Of a DNA stretch of 64,000 nucleotides, positions 24,801-33,529 are shown piece after piece. A program made the position numbers and the translations under genes. Every line of letters begins with the position of its first letter. The first letter of the stretch is position 1. The notes under the pieces are model-generated. The model ran no database searches. It was not told the DNA's origin and worked only from the letters and a program-made list of their open reading frames with translations. The stretch comes from Halieaceae bacterium UBA5044 (lineage in GTDB: Bacteria > Pseudomonadota > Gammaproteobacteria > Pseudomonadales > Halieaceae): assembly GCA_002416125.1 (NCBI GenBank), contig DIBU01000023.1:99301-163300 (forward strand). The letters run 5' to 3'.

Positions 24801-25682
24801 ATGACTGAAGGTCTCGTTTTACGTCTCCCCACGTCGGAGGAGGTGGACACATTCTGGCGAGATGGGGTTGTCTGCCTGCGCGGGGCACTGGATCCGGCAG
24901 CGGTGCTGGGGATGGCGCCAGCGGTGGAGCGCCTGCTGCGGGGGTCGGTCGGGGAAACCATGCACGATATGTCTGCCCTGGGCGCGGGACTTGCGGCAGC
25001 GGGCAGCACCGTGCTGACCGATGGCGTGCAGGGGCAGGGACGCTTCGTGTCCGGGACCGACCACTGGCGGGTTGACGAGGACTGTCGGGCATTTGCCCTG
25101 GACAGGGGGCTGGCGGCGCTGGCGGGCGCGCTGTTGCGCAGTCGCCGCGTCTACCTGTGGGAGGACAGTATTCTGGTCAAGGAGCCGGATACGGCCGAGC
25201 GCACGGCCTGGCATCAGGACATGGGCTATTTTCACGCCAGCGGCGAGCAGGTTTGCACCACATGGATCCCGCTGGATGTTGCTGACGCAGAGACCGGCGC
25301 CATGAGTTTTGTGCGTGGATCCCACCGCGATGGCGCGCTGTATCGCCCCAACTGGTTCGTGTCGCAGCAGAGTATGGAGGGAACCGAAGGGCTGGAGGTG
25401 CCGAATGTCGAGTCGCTGGCGCGCGCCGGGCGCGTGGAACTGGTGCAGTATGCCCTCGGCCCCGGCGACCTGACGGTGCACCACGCCCGCACCCTGCACG
25501 CTGCGGGGGGGAATCTCAGCAGGCAGCGCCGGCGACGCGCGATCAGCATTCGCTATTGCGGAGATGATGCACGCTACCACTTCCGGCCGGGCGCGCCTCG
25601 CAAACCCCACCATGACGGCGTGCAGGAGGGTGATCCGCTGGGTGACCCGGATTGCCCGCTGGTCTGGCAGGCTGCGCTCTAG
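24801..25682 (+). CDS. Phytanoyl-CoA dioxygenase (PhyH) family protein
   Basis: A 293-residue Fe(II)/2-oxoglutarate oxygenase. The iron ligands are H138 and D140 (AWHQDMGYF) and H233 in the HARTLHAAGGN block, with an Arg-rich stretch after it for 2-oxoglutarate. The family includes hydroxylases of CoA esters and of free small molecules such as ectoine; the substrate is not evident here. The stop codon TAG shares the palindrome CTAG with the stop of the convergent fbpC-like gene. The 182-nt region upstream is AT-rich compared with its surroundings and probably holds its promoter. Confidence 0.88.
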   Translation: MTEGLVLRLPTSEEVDTFWRDGVVCLRGALDPAAVLGMAPAVERLLRGSVGETMHDMSALGAGLAAAGSTVLTDGVQGQGRFVSGTDHWRVDEDCRAFALDRGLAALAGALLRSRRVYLWEDSILVKEPDTAERTAWHQDMGYFHASGEQVCTTWIPLDVADAETGAMSFVRGSHRDGALYRPNWFVSQQSMEGTEGLEVPNVESLARAGRVELVQYALGPGDLTVHHARTLHAAGGNLSRQRRRRAISIRYCGDDARYHFRPGAPRKPHHDGVQEGDPLGDPDCPLVWQAAL

Positions 25683-26731
25683 TGGGAGCGTGCGAGCCCG
25701 TCGCTGTCAAAGGCCAGATGGGCCTGCAGCTTCACGGTCACGGGTAGTGTGCCGCCCGTGGGCACATCGATGTGCGCAGGAACGAGGCAGGGTACGTGTT
25801 GTCCATCGGGCAGCATGAGTTCGTAGAGAAAGTGTGCACCGCGAAAGGTTTTGCGCGTCACCCGCAGCAGCAGCGTGCTGCTCGCATCGTAGCTGATATC
25901 ACCGGGGCGCACGAGTACCTGGCGGTTGCAGGCGCCATCCCGCCTCGCGGTCGGGTCTGCGGTCAGCGGCTCCAGCTCACCGCTGCCGGTCATGGTCGCC
26001 GATATAACACTGCCCTCACCGATGAAGGCCGCGACAAACGTGTTGGCCGGACGGTGGTAGAGTTCACGGGGGGAGCCTGTTTGCGCCACGCGGCCCTGGT
26101 GGAGCAGGGTGATCTGGTCGGCCATGGCAAAGGCTTCGTGCTGGTCATGGGTCACCAGCAGGGCGGTGATCGCACTGCGTTTGAGCAGCTCACGAATGTC
26201 GGCGGCGAGCAGCGTGCGCAGCTCTGTATCCAGGCTCGAGAAGGGCTCGTCCAGCAGCAGGATGTCGGGTTTCGGCGCCAGCGCGCGTGCCAGGGCGACC
26301 CGCTGCTGCTGCCCGCCGGAGAGTTCGTGCGGCCAGGCATCGGCGTACTCGCTGAGCGCCACGAGTTGTAGCAGGCTCTCCACCCGTTCCTGTCGCGCTT
26401 TGCGCGGCAGTGTCGTGAGGCCGAAACCGATGTTGTCGCGCACGCTCAGGTGCGGGAACAGGGCGAAGTCCTGGAACACCATACCGACCCTGCGCTGCTC
26501 GGGAGGGAGCCGACGCCGGGGCGTGCTGAGCGTGATGCCGCGCAACGTAATGCGCCCGGCGCTGACCGGTTCAAACCCGGCGATGGCGCGTAACAGGCTC
26601 GTTTTGCCACAGCCCGAGGGGCCCAGCAGGCAGCCGATATCGCCGGGCTGCAGCGTCAGAGAGGCATCTTCCACCGCGGTGACATCACCATAGCGCACGC
26701 AAACCTGGTCCAGCTCAAGTTGGTTGCTCAT
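25679..26731 (-). CDS. fbpC: Iron(III) ABC transporter ATP-binding protein (FbpC-like)
   Basis: A 350-residue ATPase of the spermidine/iron/sulfate importer type. Walker A is GPSGCGKT (37-44), the Q-loop MVFQDF, the signature LSGGQQQR (137-144), Walker B ILLLDEP (157-163) and the H-loop LLVTHD. A C-terminal regulatory TOBE-like domain (about 240-350) follows. The ATG at 26731 overlaps the permease stop by 4 nt; a longer in-frame reading to 27631 lies wholly inside the permease gene and was rejected. Third gene of the A-B-C iron importer operon. Confidence 0.92.
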   Translation of the reverse strand: MSNQLELDQVCVRYGDVTAVEDASLTLQPGDIGCLLGPSGCGKTSLLRAIAGFEPVSAGRITLRGITLSTPRRRLPPEQRRVGMVFQDFALFPHLSVRDNIGFGLTTLPRKARQERVESLLQLVALSEYADAWPHELSGGQQQRVALARALAPKPDILLLDEPFSSLDTELRTLLAADIRELLKRSAITALLVTHDQHEAFAMADQITLLHQGRVAQTGSPRELYHRPANTFVAAFIGEGSVISATMTGSGELEPLTADPTARRDGACNRQVLVRPGDISYDASSTLLLRVTRKTFRGAHFLYELMLPDGQHVPCLVPAHIDVPTGGTLPVTVKLQAHLAFDSDGLARSH

Positions 26732-28359
26732 GGGTCGGCCGCTGCCTTCGACATATTGCGGGTGAGCAGAATAACAGGGATAAGCCCGATCAGCACGATG
26801 GCCAGTGCGGGCAGTGCCGCCTCGGCCAGTCGCTCGTCGGAGGCCAGTTCGTGGGCCCGCACCGCGAGGGTGTTGAAGTTGAACGGGCGCAGGATCAGGG
26901 TCGTGGGCAGCTCCTTGAGCACATCGACAAATACCAGCAAGAGCGCGGTCAGCAGACTGCCGCGGAGCATCGGCAGGTGTATGCGCCGCAGCACGCCCAG
27001 TGGCGTGTGTCCGAGCGAACGCGCAGCCTCGTCGATGTCTGGCCGGATTCGCGTCAGGCCCGCTTCCACGGATTGCAGGGAGACCGCAAGAAAGCGCACC
27101 ACATAGGCGAAAACCAGTGCACCGAGTGTGCCGCTGACAAGCAACCCCGGTGACAAGCCGACGTTCTGCTGCAGCCAGTGGTCCAAGGTATTGTCGGCCC
27201 AGGCAAAGGGGATCATGACACCCACCGCGATCACGGTGCCCGGTACGGCGTAGCCCATGCTCGCCACGCGGGTTGTCACAGCCTCCAGGCGTCCCGGATG
27301 GGCGCGTTTCCCATAACCCAGCAGCAGGGCGAGGAGCAGGCAACACAGGGATGCCAGTGCGGCGAGCAGGAAACTGTTGCCCAGCAGTGCGACGAAGGCC
27401 GCTGTGAATATGTCCTGGTAGTGCTGCGCGGCCCAGCCGGTCAACTGCGCGGCGGGCAGGAGAAAGCCTGCGCTGAGCACCAGCAGGGATCCCGCGACTG
27501 CCGTGATCGCGCGCCAGCCCCGCAGCCGGATACGCCGCGCTGTGCGGCGGGTACCCAGTCGGTGAAAGCGCAGGCGCGCGCGGGACCGGCGCTCCAGGGC
27601 GAACAGGGCGATGACGAACAACAGCAGGCATGCCGCCAACTGTGCTGCGGTCTGCAATTCACCGAGGCCATACCAGGTGCGGAAAATCCCGGTGGTAAAC
27701 GCGCTGACGCCGAAGTAGGCCACCGTGCCGTAGTCCGCCAGTGTCTCCATCAACGCCAGGCTGACGCCGGCCGCGATGGCGGGTCGCGCCATCGGCAGCG
27801 TTACCCTGAAGAAGGTTTGTGAGGCAGAGCTGCCAAGGCTGCGGCTTGCCTCGCCAAGTGCCGCGGATTGGTCCATGAATGCTACCCGGGCCAGCAGATA
27901 GACGTAGGGATAGAGCACCAGCGACAACATGCAGATCGCGCCGCCCAGGGAGCGTATTTCGGGAAACCAGTAATCGCCGTGCTGCCAGTCAAATCCAGCG
28001 CGCAGGCTGCTCTGCACGGGGCCGGCGAAATCGAGCAGCCCGGTGTAGGTGTAGGCAATGATGTAGGCGGGCATGGCCATGGGAAGCAATAGCGCCCAGG
28101 AAAACAGCCGCCTTCCCGGAAACTCACAGTGTGCTGTGAGCCAGGCTGTACTGACCCCCAGCAGCGCGGTGCCGACACCCACACCGAGCATCAGCAGCAG
28201 CGAGTTCACCACGTAGTCCAACAGCACCGTGTCGAACAGGTGCCGCCAGGCTGCGCTGTAAGGCCCCAGCAGACTGGCGACGATGACTACAACCGGCACC
28301 GCGACCACCGCCGCGCTGCTCACCATCGCCAGCCGCCACAGCCAGGCGGCTGTGTTCAC
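26728..28359 (-). CDS. fbpB: Iron(III) ABC transporter permease, fused two-half type (FbpB-like)
   Basis: A 543-residue membrane protein with about 12 helices in two homologous halves. Each half has an EAA-type ATPase contact loop (GEASRSLGSSASQTFFRVTLP and DEAARSLGHTPLGVLRRIHLP). This fused form is standard for ferric-iron importers of the FbpB/SfuB group. I chose the GTG at 28359, preceded by GGTGAGG, which gives a normal N-terminus and a 29-nt gap after fbpA. An ATG at 28485 lies inside fbpA and a later ATG would cut into helix 1; this start remains the least certain point. Confidence 0.88.
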   Translation of the reverse strand: MNTAAWLWRLAMVSSAAVVAVPVVVIVASLLGPYSAAWRHLFDTVLLDYVVNSLLLMLGVGVGTALLGVSTAWLTAHCEFPGRRLFSWALLLPMAMPAYIIAYTYTGLLDFAGPVQSSLRAGFDWQHGDYWFPEIRSLGGAICMLSLVLYPYVYLLARVAFMDQSAALGEASRSLGSSASQTFFRVTLPMARPAIAAGVSLALMETLADYGTVAYFGVSAFTTGIFRTWYGLGELQTAAQLAACLLLFVIALFALERRSRARLRFHRLGTRRTARRIRLRGWRAITAVAGSLLVLSAGFLLPAAQLTGWAAQHYQDIFTAAFVALLGNSFLLAALASLCCLLLALLLGYGKRAHPGRLEAVTTRVASMGYAVPGTVIAVGVMIPFAWADNTLDHWLQQNVGLSPGLLVSGTLGALVFAYVVRFLAVSLQSVEAGLTRIRPDIDEAARSLGHTPLGVLRRIHLPMLRGSLLTALLLVFVDVLKELPTTLILRPFNFNTLAVRAHELASDERLAEAALPALAIVLIGLIPVILLTRNMSKAAADP

Positions 28360-28388
28360 TGCCTCACCGCGGTGTGATGCCGCGTGGT

Positions 28389-29426
28389 TTACCGCCAACC
28401 GGCACGGTCCATGGCTTTCACGGCTTCGGCGTTGAGTCGCCCGAGCTCGCTGACGTTCAGCTCGTCTGCCCTGAACGGGCCCCACGACTGCAGCAGGGCG
28501 GAGGGCTCGACATCCTCGCGCACCGGGTATTCATTGTTGACCTCGGCGTACCAGCGCTGGCTCTCCTCACGCAGCATGAACTCAATCAGCTGACGTGCCT
28601 CTTCGGGCTTGCTTGCGGCGCGTGTGACGCCCGCCCCGCTGATGTTGATGTGTGCGCCGCGACCGGCCTGGTTGGGCCAGAACAGGGTAACCTGCTGTGC
28701 GGCTTCGCGCTCCCCGGCGTCATCGGATTGCAGCATGCCGCCCAGGTAATAGCTGTTCACCAGCGCAACATCGCACTGTCCGGCTGCGACAGCCTTGATC
28801 TGATCGCGGTCACCGCCCTGGGGTGGGCGGGCGAAATTGGCCACGAAGCCTTGCAGCCAGGTGGCAGTGGCATCGTCACCGTCATTGGCCAGCATGCCCG
28901 CGACGAGAGACTGGTTGTAGATATTGCCTGAGGAACGCACACAGATGCGACCGCGCCACATCGGGTCGGCCAGTGAGGCGTAGTCACTGAGGGCGGCCGG
29001 GTCGACACGATCCGGCGCATAGACCAGCACGCGGGCGCGCACTGAAAGGCCGTACCAGTAGTTTTCATCACTGCGCAGGTGGGCCGGTGCCACTGATTGC
29101 AGGGTGGGCGAGGTGACAGGCTGTAACAGGGCATCGGCCTGCGCCCGGTACAGCTTGCCGGCGTCGCTGGTCAGGAAGAGGTCAGCAGGTGAGTTGTCGC
29201 CCTCATTGCGCAGACGCGCGAGTAGCGCGTCGCCATCACCGGTCACCAGGTTGATTGCGATGCCGGTTTCCTCTGTAAATTGATCCAGCAGCGGCTTGAT
29301 CAAGGCTTCCTGCCGCGCCGAGTAGACGTTCACCGCATCCGGCGCGCCGCAGGCGACCAGACCGCCTGCGGCGGTCAGCATGGAGAGCGCAACAGCCCTG
29401 ATGAGTCGATGGTGGAGCAGTGGCAT
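28389..29426 (-). CDS. fbpA: Iron(III) ABC transporter substrate-binding lipoprotein (FbpA-like)
   Basis: A 345-residue binding protein with lipobox LVAC at about residues 23-26, so it is probably anchored to the inner membrane facing the periplasm. Family blocks: VNVYSARQEAL, the NSPADLFLTSDAG segment, and the adjacent tyrosines NSYYLGGM that bind ferric iron in FbpA proteins. First gene of the operon. A Fur-box candidate lies 32 nt upstream of its ATG (GAGG ribosome site), consistent with repression in iron-replete cells. Confidence 0.92.
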   Translation of the reverse strand: MPLLHHRLIRAVALSMLTAAGGLVACGAPDAVNVYSARQEALIKPLLDQFTEETGIAINLVTGDGDALLARLRNEGDNSPADLFLTSDAGKLYRAQADALLQPVTSPTLQSVAPAHLRSDENYWYGLSVRARVLVYAPDRVDPAALSDYASLADPMWRGRICVRSSGNIYNQSLVAGMLANDGDDATATWLQGFVANFARPPQGGDRDQIKAVAAGQCDVALVNSYYLGGMLQSDDAGEREAAQQVTLFWPNQAGRGAHINISGAGVTRAASKPEEARQLIEFMLREESQRWYAEVNNEYPVREDVEPSALLQSWGPFRADELNVSELGRLNAEAVKAMDRAGWR

Positions 29427-29457
29427 ACAATCCTCGCGATGAGTACAATCTGAAAAC

Positions 29458-29476
29458 GCTAATTATTCGCATTAAG
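29458..29476. promoter_or_regulatory. Fur-box candidate
   Basis: The 19-nt site GCTAATTATTCGCATTAAG matches the GATAATGATAATCATTATC consensus at 12 of 19 positions, including the TAAT and CATTA cores. It resembles the common natural variant containing AATTATTCGCATT. It lies in an AT-rich island between divergent fbpA and gltX, 32 nt from the fbpA start. Position and target gene make Fur control likely; binding is inferred. Confidence 0.65.
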
Positions 29477-29606
29477 TGCCTCAATGGCAAGGGTCCGCGT
29501 CATTCGGTGACCACTCGCCAGCCCCTGACGGTGCGGCCCCGGTGGGCATCACGCCGACGAGACCGTATAATCACGCCCCTGTTGTCGCTCTTGCCCCGGA
29601 AACCCC

Positions 29607-31103
29607 ATGACTGTTCGCACACGAATCGCGCCCTCACCGACCGGTGATCCGCATGTCGGTACCGCGTATATCGCCCTGTTCAATTACTGTTTTGCACGTG
29701 CGCACGGCGGGCAATTCATACTGCGTATCGAAGACACCGATCAGGCGAGAAGTACGGCTGCCTCCGAGCAGGCGATTCTGGATTCCCTGCGCTGGCTGGG
29801 CCTGGACTGGGATGAGGGGCCGGATGTCGGCGGTCACTGCGGGCCGTATCGGCAGAGCGAGCGCATGGAGATCTACGGAGAATACGCCCTGCAGCTGGTT
29901 GACGAGGGCAAGGCATTTCTTTGTTATCGCACACCAGAGGAACTGGATGCGCTGCGCGAAGCGCGCCGTGCCGCCGGCAACAGCACCGCACTCAAGCCGG
30001 CTGATCTCGCCTTGCCGGAGGATGAAGTGGCACGTCGGGCGGAAGCGGGTATGCCCTACGTCGTGCGCATGGTGGTGCCCGATGAGCCGGGTGCCTGCGT
30101 GGTCTATGATCTACTGCGCGGTGACATCGAGCTGGACTGGAGCATGGTGGATGCGCAGATCCTGCTGAAATCGGACGGCATGCCAACCTACCACCTGGCG
30201 AATGTCGTCGATGATCACCTGATGGGCATAACCCACGTATTGCGCGGCGAAGAGTGGATCAACTCGGCGCCCAAGCACAAACTGCTGTACGCCTACTTCG
30301 GCTGGGAAATGCCGGTGCTGTGTCACCTGCCGCTGTTGCGTAACCCCGACAAGTCCAAGCTCAGCAAACGCAAGAACCCCACCAGCATTCTGTACTATCA
30401 GCGCATGGGCTTTCTTCCCGAAGCGCTGCTCAATTACCTCGGCCGCATGGGTTGGTCCATGCCCGACGAGCGCGAAAAGTTCTCCCTTGCCGATATGCAG
30501 GCGCATTTCGATATCAGTCGTGTGTCGCTGGGTGGTCCGATTTTCGATCAGGAAAAACTGCGCTGGCTGAATGGCTTGTGGATTCGCGAGGATCTCAGCG
30601 AGGAGGAACTCGCGGCGCGCCTGATCGACTGGGCCTATAACGCCGAGAACCTGCGCAAGGTCCTGCCCCACGCGCAGAAGCGCATGGAAACGCTCAGTGA
30701 TTTTGCACCCCTCGCCGGCTTTCTCGTATCCGGCACCCTGCCCATCAGCGAGGCGTCCTTCGAGGGGATCAAGGTGGAGCGCGAGGCGCTGCTGGCCAGC
30801 CTGCAGTTTTCCCTCTGGTGCCTTGAGGGCATCAGCGACTGGAATCGTGATGCGGTGTGGCAGGCCTTGAAAGCGCTGGCGGACGCGCAGCAGATGAAGA
30901 TCAAGGACATGCTGGCCCCGCTGTTTGTTGCGATCGCGGGCTCCAGCGCGTCGTTCTCCGTGGTGGATTCCATGGCGTTGCTGGGGCCTGATATGAGCAG
31001 GGCGCGCCTGCGGCACGCTATCGAGGTACTGGGTGGCGTCTCCAAAAAGGCGGCCAAGCGCCTGGAGAAAGCCTACGCCGATCTGCACACGACGGGCAAC
31101 TGA
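29607..31103 (+). CDS. gltX: Glutamyl-tRNA synthetase
   Basis: A 498-residue class Ic synthetase charging tRNA-Glu. The HIGH box is HVGT (16-19) within RIAPSPTGDPHVGTAYIALFNY and the KMSKS box is KLSKRKN. The C-terminal anticodon-binding domain is complete. No zinc-binding Cys cluster is evident. It is the first gene of a likely unit with the sulfotransferase gene (5-nt gap). Family length is about 470-500, so it is intact. Confidence 0.96.
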   Translation: MTVRTRIAPSPTGDPHVGTAYIALFNYCFARAHGGQFILRIEDTDQARSTAASEQAILDSLRWLGLDWDEGPDVGGHCGPYRQSERMEIYGEYALQLVDEGKAFLCYRTPEELDALREARRAAGNSTALKPADLALPEDEVARRAEAGMPYVVRMVVPDEPGACVVYDLLRGDIELDWSMVDAQILLKSDGMPTYHLANVVDDHLMGITHVLRGEEWINSAPKHKLLYAYFGWEMPVLCHLPLLRNPDKSKLSKRKNPTSILYYQRMGFLPEALLNYLGRMGWSMPDEREKFSLADMQAHFDISRVSLGGPIFDQEKLRWLNGLWIREDLSEEELAARLIDWAYNAENLRKVLPHAQKRMETLSDFAPLAGFLVSGTLPISEASFEGIKVEREALLASLQFSLWCLEGISDWNRDAVWQALKALADAQQMKIKDMLAPLFVAIAGSSASFSVVDSMALLGPDMSRARLRHAIEVLGGVSKKAAKRLEKAYADLHTTGN

Positions 31104-31108
31104 CGCCT

Positions 31109-31846
31109 GTGACACTGACAGATGGCACGCGTTTTCGCTTCCTGATTGTGGGCGCCGGGCGCTCCGGTACCAGCCTGCTCACCGCATTGCTGGACCAGCA
31201 TTCCCAGCTTGAAGTCGGCTTTGAGGTCGGCAGCATCGCCTACCTCCGCGGACGTGCGCTGGACGACGAGCCGGACCGGCTGTTCGAGCAGCGCAGCGGT
31301 GCTTTTCTCGACTGCTGCCTGCAGTCTGCGGCGGCCAGTGAGGCTGCGCTGTGGGGCAACAAGGTCACCACCGAGCAGTTGGCAGGTCTCAACAAACACA
31401 ACCTCTACCACGTGCCGCCGCTGAATGTGCTGGATGCGTTTTTTAACGGCACCCTGGCCGGACTCAAGGTGATCTACCTGCTGCGGGACGGGCGAGCCTG
31501 CGTGCAGTCCAAGCTCTCGCGCACCCCACAGGGACTGGAGCAGGCCTGCGAAAGCTGGCGCTATGCGGTGGAGGTTTTCGAGTTTCTGCAGACGCGGCCG
31601 CAGACCCTGTTCCTGCGCTTTGAAGAGTTGGTGGCGGATCCACAGCGGGAACTGGCACGGGTGCTGGACTTTCTGGACCTGAGCTTCGAGCCCGGCATCG
31701 TGTCGCCCGACAGCACCATGCACCCGGGCATGCCGCCTGCGTATCGTCGCGCGGGTATAGATCCCGCCCGCGGCCGCGATATCGACGTCGATCACCCCTG
31801 TGTTCCCTTGATTCGGGATGCCCTGCAGCGCGCCGGGTACGCCTAG
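31109..31846 (+). CDS. PAPS-dependent sulfotransferase family protein
   Basis: A 245-residue protein with the 5'-phosphosulfate-binding loop FLIVGAGRSGTSLL (about 10-23), the 3'-phosphate region IYLLRDGRACVQSKLSRTP, and the strand-helix FLRFEELVADPQREL. These are typical of bacterial Stf0-like/sulfotransferase_3 enzymes that sulfate lipids, glycans or small molecules. The GTG start follows gltX by 5 nt, so it is probably read through from it. The sulfate acceptor is unknown. Confidence 0.85.
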   Translation: MTLTDGTRFRFLIVGAGRSGTSLLTALLDQHSQLEVGFEVGSIAYLRGRALDDEPDRLFEQRSGAFLDCCLQSAAASEAALWGNKVTTEQLAGLNKHNLYHVPPLNVLDAFFNGTLAGLKVIYLLRDGRACVQSKLSRTPQGLEQACESWRYAVEVFEFLQTRPQTLFLRFEELVADPQRELARVLDFLDLSFEPGIVSPDSTMHPGMPPAYRRAGIDPARGRDIDVDHPCVPLIRDALQRAGYA

Positions 31847-31915
31847 CATCGCGTGTACTGCCGGCCCTGAATAGGGCTACACTCAATGCAGCGCAGCAAC
31901 ACCGGGAGCCGCAGC

Positions 31916-33319
31916 GTGGCCATCAGCACATTCGACCTTTTCAAGGTGGGCATCGGGCCCTCCAGTTCGCACACGGTTGGCCCGATGCACGCGGCCAAGC
32001 GCTTCGCCGACGCCCTTGAGAACAGCGGGTCCCTGGACCGTTGTGCACGGCTCAGCGTCGAACTCTACGGCTCGCTCGGTGCGACGGGCGCCGGTCACGG
32101 CTCACCCAAGGCGATTATTCTCGGCCTGGAAGGAGAAGCGCCCGATACGGTCGTGGTGGAGGGCATTGCGCCGCGTGTTGCAGCCGTGCGCGAGGGCGGG
32201 GAGCTGCGTCTGCTGGGTCGACACGCTGTCCCTTTCAGCTACCGCGATGACCTTATCATGCACCGCACCGAGACCCTGCCGCAGCACGCCAATGGCATGC
32301 GCTTCCGGGCCTTTGACGCGCAGGGTGAGACGCTGCAGCACGCGGTGTATTACTCGGTGGGCGGTGGGTTTGTGGTGGATGAGGCGGCAGCAGAGGGCGG
32401 GGAGCTGATCGTCGATGACCCGACTCCCGTGCCGTACCCGTTTACGACCGGGGCAGAACTGCTGCGTCGCTGTCGCGAGAGCGGGCTGTCTATCAGTCGC
32501 CTGATGCTGGAAAACGAGAAAGCCTGGCGCTCCCGGGAGGAGATCCACGAGGGGCTGCTTCACCTGTGGCGGGTGATGGATGCGTCCATAGCCCGCGGCT
32601 GCGAGGCGGAAGGCATTCTTCCCGGCGGCCTGAAGGTCAGGCGTCGTGCGGCGCAGCTGTACCGGCAATTGAAGGGGCGCCAGGGCGGCCTCGGAGACGA
32701 CTCGCTGAACACCATGGACTGGGTCACGCTCTACGCGCTGGCCGTCAATGAGGAAAATGCGGTGGGCGGCCGCATTGTTACCGCACCGACCAACGGCGCC
32801 GCGGGTATTATCCCCGCTGTATTGAAATACTACCTGACGCGCTGTGAGGGCGCGGTAGAGGAGGATGCGGTGCGCTTTCTGCTCACCGCCGCCGCGATCG
32901 GGACACTCTACAAAATCAATGCCTCGATTTCGGGCGCCGAGGTGGGTTGCCAGGGTGAAGTGGGTTCCGCCTGCTCGATGGCGGCTGGCGCGCTTGCGGA
33001 CGCACTGGGCGGAACGCCGGAGCAGGTGGAAAATGCGGCCGAGATTGCCATGGAGCACAATCTCGGCCTGACCTGCGATCCGATCGGTGGGCTGGTGCAG
33101 GTACCCTGTATCGAGCGCAACGCCATGGGCGCGATCAAGGCGATCAGCGCGGCGCGCATGGCGCTGCGCGGCAGCGGTGAACACTATGTGTCCCTGGATC
33201 AGGTGATCAAGACCATGCGCGACACGGGCCGGGATATGCAGGAGAAATACAAGGAAACAGCGCGGGGCGGCCTGGCCGTGAACGTACTGGAAGTGCCCGT
33301 CAACTTTGTCGACTGCTGA
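31916..33319 (+). CDS. sdaA: L-serine ammonia-lyase, iron-sulfur, single-chain type
   Basis: A 467-residue [4Fe-4S] enzyme converting L-serine to pyruvate and ammonia. Seen: the start FDLFKVGIGPSSSHTVGPM, the beta domain, and the alpha-domain cluster cysteines in SACSMAAGA, LTCDPIGGLVQVPCIERN and near the C-terminus (the final residue is Cys, as in the family where the tail inserts into the active site). I prefer the GTG at 31916, with GGGAG 7 nt upstream, because the protein then starts like known members; an ATG at 31886 adds ten residues. It is followed by the tRNA-Ala promoter. Confidence 0.94.
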   Translation: MAISTFDLFKVGIGPSSSHTVGPMHAAKRFADALENSGSLDRCARLSVELYGSLGATGAGHGSPKAIILGLEGEAPDTVVVEGIAPRVAAVREGGELRLLGRHAVPFSYRDDLIMHRTETLPQHANGMRFRAFDAQGETLQHAVYYSVGGGFVVDEAAAEGGELIVDDPTPVPYPFTTGAELLRRCRESGLSISRLMLENEKAWRSREEIHEGLLHLWRVMDASIARGCEAEGILPGGLKVRRRAAQLYRQLKGRQGGLGDDSLNTMDWVTLYALAVNEENAVGGRIVTAPTNGAAGIIPAVLKYYLTRCEGAVEEDAVRFLLTAAAIGTLYKINASISGAEVGCQGEVGSACSMAAGALADALGGTPEQVENAAEIAMEHNLGLTCDPIGGLVQVPCIERNAMGAIKAISAARMALRGSGEHYVSLDQVIKTMRDTGRDMQEKYKETARGGLAVNVLEVPVNFVDC

Positions 33320-33343
33320 GCGCACTTTCCCTGCCGCCAGCGC

Positions 33344-33372
33344 TTGACAGGGTTAGGCTGCCTCTCTAGAAT
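33344..33372 (+). promoter_or_regulatory. Sigma-70 promoter of tRNA-Ala
   Basis: TTGACA (33344-33349) and TAGAAT (33367-33372) are separated by 17 nt. This is an exact -35 and a one-mismatch -10, placed 19 nt before the tRNA. Confidence 0.88.
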
Positions 33373-33391
33373 TCGCGTCCTCAGAGTTTAC

Positions 33392-33467
<76 letters not shown>

Positions 33468-33470
33468 AAC

Positions 33471-33506
33471 AAACCCTCTGCACCGCGCGGTCCAGAGGGT
33501 TTTTTT
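33471..33506 (+). terminator. Rho-independent terminator after tRNA-Ala
   Basis: A perfect 10-bp stem (AAACCCTCTG/CAGAGGGTTT) encloses a second palindrome (ACCGCGCGGT) and ends in a run of seven T. It starts 4 nt after the tRNA. Confidence 0.95.
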
Positions 33507-33529
33507 ATGCCTGCGGGCAGGCCCCGGCG

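Noticed and set aside
26732..27631. 300-residue N-terminal extension of the FbpC-like ATPase
   Set aside because: Lies inside the permease gene; Arg/Gly/Ala-rich and unlike any transporter domain.
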